A stretch of 7,089 bases of DNA from an uncultured Trueperaceae bacterium (lineage in GTDB: Bacteria > Deinococcota > Deinococci > Deinococcales > Trueperaceae): positions 1 through 7,089 of the forward strand of contig CALCHY010000004.1 in assembly GCA_937907415.1 (NCBI GenBank). The letters are read 5' to 3'. The translations under genes were made by a program, and so were the position numbers. Shown piece after piece: positions 1 to 4,800 of this stretch (positions are counted from its first letter, which is position 1; each line of letters begins with the position of its first letter). Below the pieces are notes generated by a model that was not told where the DNA came from, ran no database searches, and saw nothing but the letters and a program-made list of their open reading frames with translations.

Positions 1-61
1 AAACGACCGTCGGATGCGTCGAGCTGACCACCCACGGGCCAGGCGACCAGGGGCCGCTCAC
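1..61 (-). CDS. 5' end of an unidentified early-operon gene (partial)
   Basis: A GTG at 61-59 overlaps the TGA of the Gam-like gene as GTGA, the same junction style as every other junction of this operon. The reading frame is open to the window edge, giving about 20 codons that begin (M)[12 protein letters not shown] purine-rich stretch with GGGGGTGA lies about 7 bases upstream as a possible ribosome binding site. The product is not recognisable from so little sequence. Its place next to RecT and Gam would suit an exonuclease or another replication or recombination protein, but that is inference from position only. Confidence 0.45.
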   Translation of the reverse strand, partial: MSGPWSPGPWVVSSTHPTVV

Positions 62-633
62 GCCCTCACCCCCTCGCCTGCGTCATCGGCCACGGCGAAC
101 GAGGCGCTGTCCTCCTGCGCCTCCCAGGTCGCGCCGGGCACGATCTCGCCGTCGATGACGACAACGCCGTCCTCGGCCAGCTCGGCGCGCTTGCGGAGCA
201 GCGCCTTGTCCGGCTCGCTCTTGACGCGCACGAGGTCAGGGCGGTGAACCTCTGCCCACGCGAGGAACGCCGTCGCCTCCACGTCCAGCCGCGCGGGTCG
301 CGCCGTGAGTTTGATGGTGCCGCCCGGCAACTCCAACGACTTGGTCTTGCGGCCAGCCGCGATCTCCCGCTTGAGGAAGTCGGCAAGGTGCGCCTCGAAG
401 AACGCGGCGTCACCCTCGAACCGCTGCGCCTCAGTGGCTGCGATGGCGTCTATGCGGGCTTTCTCCGCTTCACCCCACGCCTTGACCTCGGCCATCTTAC
501 GCTGCGCCGCTGCGGCCTTCCTGGACGCCCACGCGGCCGTCTCAAGGCCCGTGATGGACCAACCCTCAGTGGGCTGGTCCGGCGCGTCGTCGGGGCGCAA
601 CAGCGCCTCCAGGTGCTCAGTGAGGTCGGTCAT
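58..633 (-). CDS. Gam-like host-nuclease inhibitor protein
   Basis: This 191-aa protein resembles the Mu Gam / host-nuclease inhibitor family (PF07352), whose members bind double-stranded DNA ends and shield phage DNA from RecBCD/AddAB-type nucleases in the cytoplasm. Residues 30-95 form a long charged helix rich in Ala, Lys, Arg and Glu. They are followed by the family's beta-rich part: [12 protein letters not shown] near 98-109, ARPARLDV near 111-118, a [12 protein letters not shown] stretch near 132-143, and [10 protein letters not shown] near 158-167. The start is set at ATG 633, which overlaps the recT stop as ATGA and has AGGGGG just upstream. A longer frame reaching back to 693 would run into recT and is not needed. 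The pairing with a RecT-type annealase supports a role in phage recombination and DNA-end protection. The acidic C-terminal tail, from about residue 171 to 188, has no assigned role. Confidence 0.8.
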   Translation of the reverse strand: MTDLTEHLEALLRPDDAPDQPTEGWSITGLETAAWASRKAAAAQRKMAEVKAWGEAEKARIDAIAATEAQRFEGDAAFFEAHLADFLKREIAAGRKTKSLELPGGTIKLTARPARLDVEATAFLAWAEVHRPDLVRVKSEPDKALLRKRAELAEDGVVVIDGEIVPGATWEAQEDSASFAVADDAGEGVRA

Positions 634-1763
634 GCTGCCCCCTCGGCGGTCATCTGCCGCTCGGCGTTCCACGAATCCAACATGGCCGCCCACTCGTCCT
701 GGCTGTGATCCAGCAACTGCGTGGCCTCGGCCTTCGTCAACTCTTTGCTGGACGCCAACTCGCGCCCCACGAGGTCACCCACGAACGCCCGGAAGTCATC
801 CCGATGCCCGTTCGTGAAGCCCAACTTCGTGCCGATCGTGTGCAACGCCTTGAGTTGCGCAGGCGTCACCGCGTCCACGTCCAACCGCGGTTGCTCCTCA
901 ACCTCGACGGGCTCCGCGAGTGCCTCAAGGTCCACCGGCGGCGCGGCATCAAACGGATGCGGGTCAGCGGGCGCGAACTCCGCATCCACGACATCGCCGA
1001 CCGCAACCGCCTCGAACACCCGCAGGGCCTCCGCCGTATCCAGGTCCGTCAGGTCACTCACCTCACGGCCAACGACTCCGGCTGCGAACGCCACTGCGTC
1101 CTCCACGCCATGCGCCGCGATCACATCAGCGAGTCCCGCGGCCTTCGCGGTGGACAACCGCGGCGCTTCCCGCCGCGCCACCTGCGAGGGCGCTCGGTCC
1201 GCCTGCGCCATCTCGTCCGTCGTGTACAGCCCGGAGAGTTCCTGCGGGAAAGCTCGCCGCAACGCCAACGACTCGGCGCACTTGGCGATCATCACGTCGC
1301 CCATCTGCACCCACATGCGCGTCAGGGTTCCGTCCTTCTTCTTCTGCGCGTAAGCGCCGAACCTCGCGACGGCCCACAGCGGCTCACTGAAGCCGCGCCG
1401 GAGCACTCCCACCTTGGCGGCGGCCGGTGGGTCGTCCGCGAGCCACACGTCGCGCCACTGCCCGTCAGGGCCGCACCAGAGTGGCCCGAGTTGCCCGGCG
1501 TAATTGCCGGTGCGCTCGGCGATCAGGCGCGCCCCGTCGATGCTGATTTGGACGCCCATGACTTCGCGGCGCTCTTGGCCGTCCCAGCGCTTGATGGCGT
1601 AGATTTGCCGCGCGAACGGGTCGAGTCCGGTGCGTCGGCATTGAGCGACGAACAGTTCCAGCTCGTCGTCAGTGGCGCCCTTGGCGATGGTGCGCTTGAT
1701 GAGTTCGACCTGCTCAGGGCTAATGGCCGTCTGGCCTGACGTAGTGGCTAGCTCAGTGCTCAT
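630..1763 (-). CDS. recT: RecT/Bet-family single-strand annealing protein
   Basis: A 377-aa phage recombination protein of the RecT/Bet family. It is expected to coat single-stranded DNA and anneal complementary strands during phage recombination or replication. The family core spans about residues 17-187: an N-terminal helical part with [19 protein letters not shown], then QIYAIKRW, then [17 protein letters not shown] at 70-86, and near 160-180 the [20 protein letters not shown] block typical of Bet proteins. After an Ala/Pro/acidic linker the C-terminus carries two similar helical modules, near 203-253 and 299-356, each with VGRE followed by a (D/T)xAEA motif. The start is ATG 1763, preceded by GGAGGA at good spacing and overlapping the upstream gene's stop as ATGA. 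An in-frame extension to 2036 is Arg-rich shadow sequence. The stop overlaps the next ATG in the same way. No partner exonuclease gene is complete in the window. Confidence 0.92.
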   Translation of the reverse strand: MSTELATTSGQTAISPEQVELIKRTIAKGATDDELELFVAQCRRTGLDPFARQIYAIKRWDGQERREVMGVQISIDGARLIAERTGNYAGQLGPLWCGPDGQWRDVWLADDPPAAAKVGVLRRGFSEPLWAVARFGAYAQKKKDGTLTRMWVQMGDVMIAKCAESLALRRAFPQELSGLYTTDEMAQADRAPSQVARREAPRLSTAKAAGLADVIAAHGVEDAVAFAAGVVGREVSDLTDLDTAEALRVFEAVAVGDVVDAEFAPADPHPFDAAPPVDLEALAEPVEVEEQPRLDVDAVTPAQLKALHTIGTKLGFTNGHRDDFRAFVGDLVGRELASSKELTKAEATQLLDHSQDEWAAMLDSWNAERQMTAEGAA

Positions 1764-2146
1764 CTCGTTCCTCCTGTGAGCCAGGCGGGGGTCATGTGTG
1801 GTGGGAACTCGCGGTTGATTGCGGGGGTTGCGGTGCGCGGCTTGCGCTCTTCGGCGAGTTGGCGTTTGAGTTCGGTGGCGATGACGCGCAGCAGCTCGTC
1901 CTCGTCTACAGACGTGGGCATTGGCACGTCGGCGTCGTCGAGGGCGGTGAGGAGCGCGTCTAGTGGTTCCGCGAACGTGAGGCGCTCGTCGGTCATCTCC
2001 ATGCCGCAGTGCGGGCAGGCGTCCGTCTCCGGCCACGAGGGGTCAACCATCGTGGCGGGGTGCCACCTGACCTCGAAGCCGCTTGCGCCCTCGCACGTGA
2101 GGTCGCGGCAGAAATGCGTTTCCGTGTCGAAACTACGGCGGGTCAT
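1760..2146 (-). CDS. Small zinc-ribbon protein, function unknown
   Basis: A 128-aa protein I do not recognise by name. Residues 10-50 have two cysteine pairs, Cys13-x4-Cys18 and Cys44-Pro-His-Cys47, arranged like a zinc ribbon that would hold one metal ion. The second half is acidic and helical ([31 protein letters not shown]), ending in a basic, proline-containing tail. The start is ATG 2146, with the strong site CAGGAGG just upstream, and it overlaps the stop of the 40-aa gene as ATGA. The stop overlaps the recT start as ATGA. Translation coupled to recT suggests expression in fixed proportion with it. A DNA- or protein-binding accessory role is possible but is inference from the cysteine pattern. 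Confidence 0.8.
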   Translation of the reverse strand: MTRRSFDTETHFCRDLTCEGASGFEVRWHPATMVDPSWPETDACPHCGMEMTDERLTFAEPLDALLTALDDADVPMPTSVDEDELLRVIATELKRQLAEERKPRTATPAINREFPPHMTPAWLTGGTR

Positions 2147-2265
2147 GCGCGCCTCCTGTTGATGCGTCTCTCGATCGCGTCGTGCGCCAGTGCGCCGAGG
2201 CACAGGAGCGTGCCGGGCACGGCGAACACGGCGAAGATGGTGAGGGTCACTTGGAGGTCGCTCAT
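2143..2265 (-). CDS. 40-aa single-pass membrane protein
   Basis: A very short gene of 41 codons including stop. It starts at ATG 2265, with GGGGGTG about 6 bases upstream, and ends in a TGA that overlaps the next gene's ATG as ATGA. The start also overlaps the previous gene's stop as ATGA, so both ends fit the operon's junction rule. This is the main reason to believe it is real. The product begins MSDLQVTLTIF. Residues 5-27 form one hydrophobic helix, and the last dozen residues are strongly basic (ERRINRRRA). By the positive-inside rule the C-terminus should face the cytoplasm. Function is unknown. Small membrane proteins of phage early operons can act in exclusion or lysis timing, but nothing in the sequence decides this. 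Confidence 0.72.
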   Translation of the reverse strand: MSDLQVTLTIFAVFAVPGTLLCLGALAHDAIERRINRRRA

Positions 2266-2471
2266 GCGAGCACCCCCAACTGCCGCGCGGCGGCCTCAAC
2301 AACGACGGTGGACTCAAGCGGCAGGAGCTTGTGCGGCCCCTTACGCAGCCGCTCCACGACGGCTTGCGCGTCCGCTTCGGCGGCGAGGAGCACGTCGCCG
2401 GTCTGCTTGGCCCGGAGCATCAACAAATGGGAGGTCCAGCCCTTGGCGCGAATCTCGTCGAGGCGGCTCAC
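2262..2471 (-). CDS. 69-aa early protein, function unknown
   Basis: The GTG at 2471 overlaps the upstream stop as GTGA and has AGAGG about 5 bases before it. A longer in-frame reading to 2624 only adds Arg/His-rich shadow sequence. The product starts (M)SRLDEIRAKGW and looks mainly helical, with a charged middle (AEADAQAVVERLRKGPHK) and an aliphatic end. No cysteine pairs, membrane segment or known motif can be seen. Its stop overlaps the start of the 40-aa membrane protein as ATGA, so the two are probably translated together. I do not recognise the family. Confidence 0.75.
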   Translation of the reverse strand: MSRLDEIRAKGWTSHLLMLRAKQTGDVLLAAEADAQAVVERLRKGPHKLLPLESTVVVEAAARQLGVLA

Positions 2472-2668
2472 GGCTGCCTCTTGCTCTTGGGCCGACCGAG
2501 GCCCAGCTTGCGTGCTCGCTCGGCGACCGCTTTGCCAATGGCCGACTTCATCGGCATGTCGAACATGGCGTTCGTGCTGCATTCGAGGCACAAGCCGTTC
2601 TCTGCGGCGCCCTTGGTGTTGCATTCGGCGCAGCGCTTCTCCAGGTCGAAGCGGATGACGTGGCTCAC
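2468..2668 (-). CDS. 66-aa zinc-ribbon protein
   Basis: A small protein with four cysteines in the pattern Cys13-x2-Cys16, ten residues, Cys27-x2-Cys30, as expected for a zinc ribbon or treble-clef fold. The C-terminal half is basic (KAVAERARKLGLGRPKSKRQP), which would suit nucleic-acid binding. The start is GTG 2668, overlapping the upstream stop as GTGA, with AGGTG five bases before it. The stop overlaps the next GTG as GTGA. Such small zinc-ribbon genes are common in actinophage early regions, but their roles are mostly unknown. No more exact function is claimed. Confidence 0.82.
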   Translation of the reverse strand: MSHVIRFDLEKRCAECNTKGAAENGLCLECSTNAMFDMPMKSAIGKAVAERARKLGLGRPKSKRQP

Positions 2669-2907
2669 GGCAGCACCTGGATGGGCGTGACCTGCACGCT
2701 CTTGTCGGTGAGTTCGACGAGGTGGCCGGAGACGACGACGCGGCTCAGGTTGCGGGCTTCGAGTTCGGCTCGGAGTGCGGCTCGTGCGTCCGTGGCGCGG
2801 AGGGCGATACGGGCGTGCGTCTCCTCTGCCGCGAGCAACTCAGACTGCGCGGCGAGGTACCACTGCACAGCCACCGTCAGGTCCTCGCGAGTGAGAGTCG
2901 AGGTCAC
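2665..2907 (-). CDS. 80-aa early protein with helical N-terminal half
   Basis: Starts at GTG 2907, overlapping the upstream stop as GTGA, with AGGTGGAG just before it. The in-frame extension to 3186 is Arg/Pro-rich shadow sequence and lies over the preceding gene. The product begins (M)TSTLTREDLTVAV. Residues 8-52 form a long amphipathic helix rich in Ala, Glu and Arg. Residues 55-78 switch to short beta-like segments (SRVVVSGHLVEL, then KSVQVTPIQVL). This helix-then-beta layout recalls small DNA-modulating phage proteins, but I recognise no family. It ends in a GTGA overlap with the 66-aa zinc-ribbon gene. Confidence 0.78.
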   Translation of the reverse strand: MTSTLTREDLTVAVQWYLAAQSELLAAEETHARIALRATDARAALRAELEARNLSRVVVSGHLVELTDKSVQVTPIQVLP

Positions 2908-3170
2908 CGCTCCACCTGCTGGCTTTGCGTGCGCGTCGGGAGACCCCGGCTGCCGCGGCCCAGCGTGAGGGCTGCGATCTGCTCGTTGACGATTCCGAGG
3001 CGCGCTGCTTCCGCGTTCAGGCGGCGGCGGGCATCCATCCACTGGTCCATTGGCGTGGGGTGCGCCGCGGCGTGCGCCGCAGCCTCGTCGAGGAGGTCTT
3101 GCATGTGTTCGAGGAGGTCGTGGCGTTCCTCGTGTAACGCGGCGAGGCGACTTGTTGCTACACTGTTCAT
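2904..3170 (-). CDS. 88-aa helical early protein, first of the overlapping chain
   Basis: The ATG at 3170 is preceded by AAGGGGGG at about 6 bases, a strong ribosome binding site. The product is nearly all helix: residues 7-36 (LAALHEERHDLLEHMQDLLDE and an Ala/His stretch), then residues 40-72 after a Pro-Thr-Pro break (MDQWMDARRRLNAEAARLG). This suggests a short helical hairpin or coiled coil. The tail is polar and basic. It is the first gene after the hairpin leader, and from here to the left window edge every gene overlaps the next by four bases. Function is unknown. Confidence 0.78.
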   Translation of the reverse strand: MNSVATSRLAALHEERHDLLEHMQDLLDEAAAHAAAHPTPMDQWMDARRRLNAEAARLGIVNEQIAALTLGRGSRGLPTRTQSQQVER

Positions 3171-3191
3171 GGTTTTCCCCCTTCAAGGGTT

Positions 3192-3209
3192 CCCGAGTGC
3201 AACCTCGGG
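3192..3209. other. Hairpin in the leader of the early operon
   Basis: CCCGAG (3192-3197) and CTCGGG (3204-3209) pair perfectly around a six-base loop. It lies 22 bases upstream of the first overlapping gene's ATG, in the stretch that separates the excisionase-like gene from the small-gene chain. It has no U-run beside it on the minus strand, so it is not a classic terminator. RNA processing or attenuation is possible. Confidence 0.5.
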
Positions 3210-3219
3210 GCAGGAGCCT

Positions 3220-3240
3220 AGGCGCGCGGTAAGCGCGCCT
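3220..3240. other. GC-rich hairpin after the excisionase-like gene
   Basis: AGGCGCGC (3220-3227) and GCGCGCCT (3233-3240) form a perfect 8-bp stem with the loop GGTAA. It begins about a dozen bases past the stop of the excisionase-like gene on the minus strand. The bases after it on that strand contain no U-run, so strong intrinsic termination is unlikely. A weak terminator, a processing site or an RNA-stability element between the regulators and the small genes would fit. Confidence 0.55.
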
Positions 3241-3252
3241 GCTTCTTGGCGG

Positions 3253-3504
3253 TTAGTTGCTGAGGTGCCTTCTCACCTGCTTGGTCATGGGGCGCGTGTT
3301 CACCACGTGCCCTTCGCGCATGAAGCGGTCGAGTTCCTCGCGGGAGATGACGACCTTCTTCCCGAACCGCGTGCAGGCGATGTGCCCGGCGCGCACGAGG
3401 CGGTAAATCTCGTGCCTGCCGGTGCGCAGCAACTCTCCGGCTTCTTGCGCCGTGAGGAACGACAACGAGTTCAGGAACTGAACACGCTCAAGATCAGGAC
3501 TCAC
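3253..3504 (-). CDS. Excisionase-like HTH DNA-binding protein
   Basis: An 83-aa protein with a winged-helix/MerR-like domain of the HTH_17 (excisionase family) type at about residues 15-64: FLTAQEAGELLRTGRHEIYRL is the helix-turn-helix, then HIACTRFGKKVVISREELDRFM is the typical wing and last helix. Family members bind phage attachment-site arms and steer the integrase toward excision, or act as small regulators. The start is GTG 3504, with the ideal site AAGGAGGTG upstream, and it overlaps the stop of the Cro-like gene as GTGA. Placement directly after the Cro-like regulator and in the lytic direction fits a role at induction, opposite to the integrase transcribed on the other strand. Whether it is the excisionase or another regulator cannot be decided here. 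Confidence 0.82.
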   Translation of the reverse strand: MSPDLERVQFLNSLSFLTAQEAGELLRTGRHEIYRLVRAGHIACTRFGKKVVISREELDRFMREGHVVNTRPMTKQVRRHLSN

Positions 3505-3728
3505 TGAGACACCTCCTTGGATTGGGGCACTAACACTGATGTTGATACTCCGAGTGCGCTTGCGAGCTTTGCGAGCGTTTCGAGTCGCGGGGTGCTACGT
3601 CCCGCCTCGAACTGTGAGATGGCGGATTGCGCGAGTCCTACGCGCGCAGCGAGGTCTGCCTGGCTAAGGCCGCAGTGGATGCGCGATGCCTTCAGGCGGC
3701 TTGCGAATGATCCTCCTATATCAACCAT
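3501..3728 (-). CDS. Cro-like XRE-family transcriptional regulator
   Basis: A 75-aa protein made almost wholly of one Cro/CI-type helix-turn-helix domain (residues 9-65). GLSQADLAARVGLAQSAISQ is the HTH with its recognition helix, and FEAGRSTPRLETLAKLASALGV is the usual continuation. Its small size, divergent orientation to a CI-like repressor, and position as first gene of the lytic operon make a Cro role most likely. A direct repressor role is the alternative. The ATG at 3728 is the only usable start, because an in-frame TAG lies five codons upstream. The promoter ahead of it leaves almost no untranslated leader, and an inverted repeat covers the start codon. An AGGAGG occurs inside the coding region, after the start, and cannot serve it. 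Confidence 0.87.
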   Translation of the reverse strand: MVDIGGSFASRLKASRIHCGLSQADLAARVGLAQSAISQFEAGRSTPRLETLAKLASALGVSTSVLVPQSKEVSQ

Positions 3729-3736
3729 GTTGATAT
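3718..3736. promoter_or_regulatory. Operator: perfect 8-bp inverted repeat over the cro-like start codon
   Basis: ATATCAAC (3718-3725), spacer CAT, GTTGATAT (3729-3736). The spacer is the complement of the ATG start codon of the XRE gene, and the site abuts the -10 box. A dimeric HTH repressor bound here would block transcription start. The half-site recurs, with small changes, at 3760-3781. Confidence 0.8.
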
Positions 3737-3737
3737 G

Positions 3738-3766
3738 AGTCTACGGCGTGGTCGCACCCTTGTCAA
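3738..3766 (-). promoter_or_regulatory. Early lytic promoter of the cro-like gene
   Basis: On the minus strand a perfect TTGACA (3766-3761) is followed, after exactly 17 bp, by TAGACT (3743-3738), which matches TATAAT at four of six positions. The expected RNA start is near 3731-3730, two or three bases before the ATG, so the message would be leaderless or nearly so. Confidence 0.75.
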
Positions 3767-3781
3767 CAGCAGTGGTGATAT
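3760..3781. promoter_or_regulatory. Probable second operator (imperfect inverted repeat)
   Basis: TTGTCAAC (3760-3767) and GGTGATAT (3774-3781) are inverted half-sites matching the perfect operator's half at 6 and 7 of 8 positions, with a 6-base spacer instead of 3. The left half contains the -35 box of the early promoter, so binding would compete with RNA polymerase. Confidence 0.5.
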
Positions 3782-3789
3782 GGCATCCT

Positions 3790-3804
3790 AACAGCGTGGC
3801 TGTT
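3790..3804. repeat. Inverted repeat upstream of the repressor gene
   Basis: AACAGC (3790-3795), spacer GTG, GCTGTT (3799-3804): a perfect 6-bp repeat with the same 3-base spacing as the operator but another sequence. It lies just before the candidate start codons of the repressor. It could be a site for the other regulator of the switch, or an RNA hairpin at the start of the repressor message. Confidence 0.4.
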
Positions 3805-3819
3805 GCAACGATGCTGCTG

Positions 3820-4521
3820 ATGACCACGAACGAGACGAACCGGGCTGTGCTTGCCCTTCGACGCCGCGCTCGCGAGGTCGGCCTCGGCCAAGCCCAATTG
3901 GGGGCAGAAGTTGGCCGCGTACAAGGCTGGGTCAGTAGCCGGCTCTACTTCGATCCCGACGCAACGCTACGGCACCTTGCGTACAAAGACCCGCCCGCAC
4001 TTCAGCGGCTCCTCACCGCATTACGTTGGACCTTGCAGCAGCTCAACGAAGCTACGGGGTTAGAAATCCCACTGGCACCCAGCTCACTTAGTCAAGTTGC
4101 ACCGCATGAACCGAGTTCGGACTTGTTGCTTATTGATGGTGTTCAGATCAACGTGTATGGGGCTGGTACCGGCCCCGCCTGGGGGGACACCGACATCCTA
4201 GAGACCCTATACATCCCCGGCCTCAAACCCGACCGAGACTACATCGGCCTCAGAGCCACCGGCGACAGCATGAGCCCCTACCTAAGCAAGGGCGAAGTCG
4301 CCGTCATCCACCGCGACGAAGGCAGCGTCCAACCCGGCGACTACGCCGCCGTGTGGCTCAGCAACGACGGCTGCGTAATCAAACGCCTCGTGCAAGAACT
4401 CGACGACGGAACCCTCCTCCTCGAGAGCCTCAACCCACCCGACGGCGAACCCCGGTACTTTCAAGCGCCAGACGGCAGTCGCGTGCTCGGCAAAGTCATA
4501 CACAGGCTACTGAAGGGATGA
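3820..4521 (+). CDS. CI/LexA-type phage repressor with S24 peptidase domain
   Basis: A 233-aa protein (from ATG 3820) with an N-terminal DNA-binding half and a C-terminal LexA-like S24 self-cleavage domain. Helices near residues 8-41 (LALRRRAREVGLGQAQLGAEVG, then QGWVSS) form a somewhat atypical HTH. The C-terminal half has the catalytic Ser150 in ATGDSMSP and Lys188 in CVIKRL, and a candidate Ala115-Gly116 cleavage bond. The spacing from Gly116 to Ser150 (34 residues) equals that of E. coli LexA, and Ser to Lys (38) is one longer. It should hold the lysogenic state and be inactivated by RecA-assisted self-cleavage. Alternative in-frame starts are ATG 3811, GTG 3796 and GTG 3748. None has a clear ribosome binding site, and the longest adds a hydrophobic stretch across the operators. 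The divergent position to the Cro-like gene supports the role. Confidence 0.87.
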   Translation: MTTNETNRAVLALRRRAREVGLGQAQLGAEVGRVQGWVSSRLYFDPDATLRHLAYKDPPALQRLLTALRWTLQQLNEATGLEIPLAPSSLSQVAPHEPSSDLLLIDGVQINVYGAGTGPAWGDTDILETLYIPGLKPDRDYIGLRATGDSMSPYLSKGEVAVIHRDEGSVQPGDYAAVWLSNDGCVIKRLVQELDDGTLLLESLNPPDGEPRYFQAPDGSRVLGKVIHRLLKG

Positions 4522-4588
4522 CCAACGGCAACCACGGGACGAACTGAGAGGCGAGAGAAGAACACACCAACCGGGAGTGAAAGGGGAC

Positions 4589-4594
4589 TAGAAT
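4589..4594 (+). promoter_or_regulatory. Possible -10 element for a leaderless message of the 65-aa gene
   Basis: TAGAAT matches TATAAT at five of six positions and ends 8 bases before the GTG at 4603, the distance expected if RNA starts at or just before that codon. The early promoter on the other strand has nearly the same -10-to-start distance. No convincing -35 box is seen about 17 bases upstream, so this is tentative. Confidence 0.4.
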
Positions 4595-4602
4595 GACAGG
4601 GA

Positions 4603-4800
4603 GTGAGCGACCAGGATCCCATCAAGGAGCTAAGCAACGCCCTAGAGCGCGTATTTTCTGCGGCGGCGCCACTCGTGAATCGCGGGCTTCAGGAAGTCTC
4701 ACATGAAGCCGCGAAAGCGCACGAACGCCACGACGCAGAAGTCGCACGAATCAACCGAGAGCACGAGCAGCGACTCGAGCAACTCCGGCGCGCCAAGTAA
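4603..4800 (+). CDS. 65-aa charged helical protein upstream of the DUF6414-like gene
   Basis: The product, beginning (M)SDQDPIKELSNAL, is almost all helical. It has an amphipathic first part (residues 7-30) and a very charged second part rich in Glu, Arg, His and Ala (residues 31-65), likely a coiled coil. I know no family for it. GTG 4603 is the only start in this frame, because a TGA lies at 4594-4596. The ribosome binding site is poorly placed for it: AAGGGGA is about 15 bases away, better suited to an ATG at 4593 in another frame. A TAGAAT just upstream suggests a leaderless start instead. Its last 98 bases also encode the N-terminus of the next gene in another frame. Small partner proteins like this often accompany a larger effector, but no antitoxin motif is visible. 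Confidence 0.6.
   Translation: MSDQDPIKELSNALERVFSAAAPLVNRGLQEVSHEAAKAHERHDAEVARINREHEQRLEQLRRAK

Noticed and set aside
705..1739. 344-aa plus-strand open frame opposite recT
   Set aside because: It is an antisense shadow in GC-rich DNA: Arg/His/Leu-rich, no motif, no ribosome site, and it covers the well-supported recT.
1764..2036. N-terminal extension of recT to 468 aa
   Set aside because: The added residues are Arg-rich shadow of the overlapping zinc-ribbon gene. ATG 1763 has GGAGGA and the ATGA junction.
3220..3240. Intrinsic terminator for the excisionase-like gene
   Set aside because: The stem is strong, but no U-run follows on the minus strand and the early operon continues in the same direction, so I call it only a hairpin.
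2009..3507. Long plus-strand frames across the small-gene chain
   Set aside because: They lie opposite a continuous series of minus-strand genes with ribosome sites and consistent overlaps. Their compositions are Arg/Ala/Ser-rich without motifs.
4518..4547. Nine-codon ATG frame overlapping the repressor stop as ATGA
   Set aside because: It is too short to support as a gene, and no ribosome site precedes it at a workable distance.
4593..4706. 37-aa frame from ATG 4593
   Set aside because: It has a good ribosome site, but the product is Arg/Ser/Gly-rich and looks like a shadow. It is kept only as a possible coupling leader and not listed as a gene.
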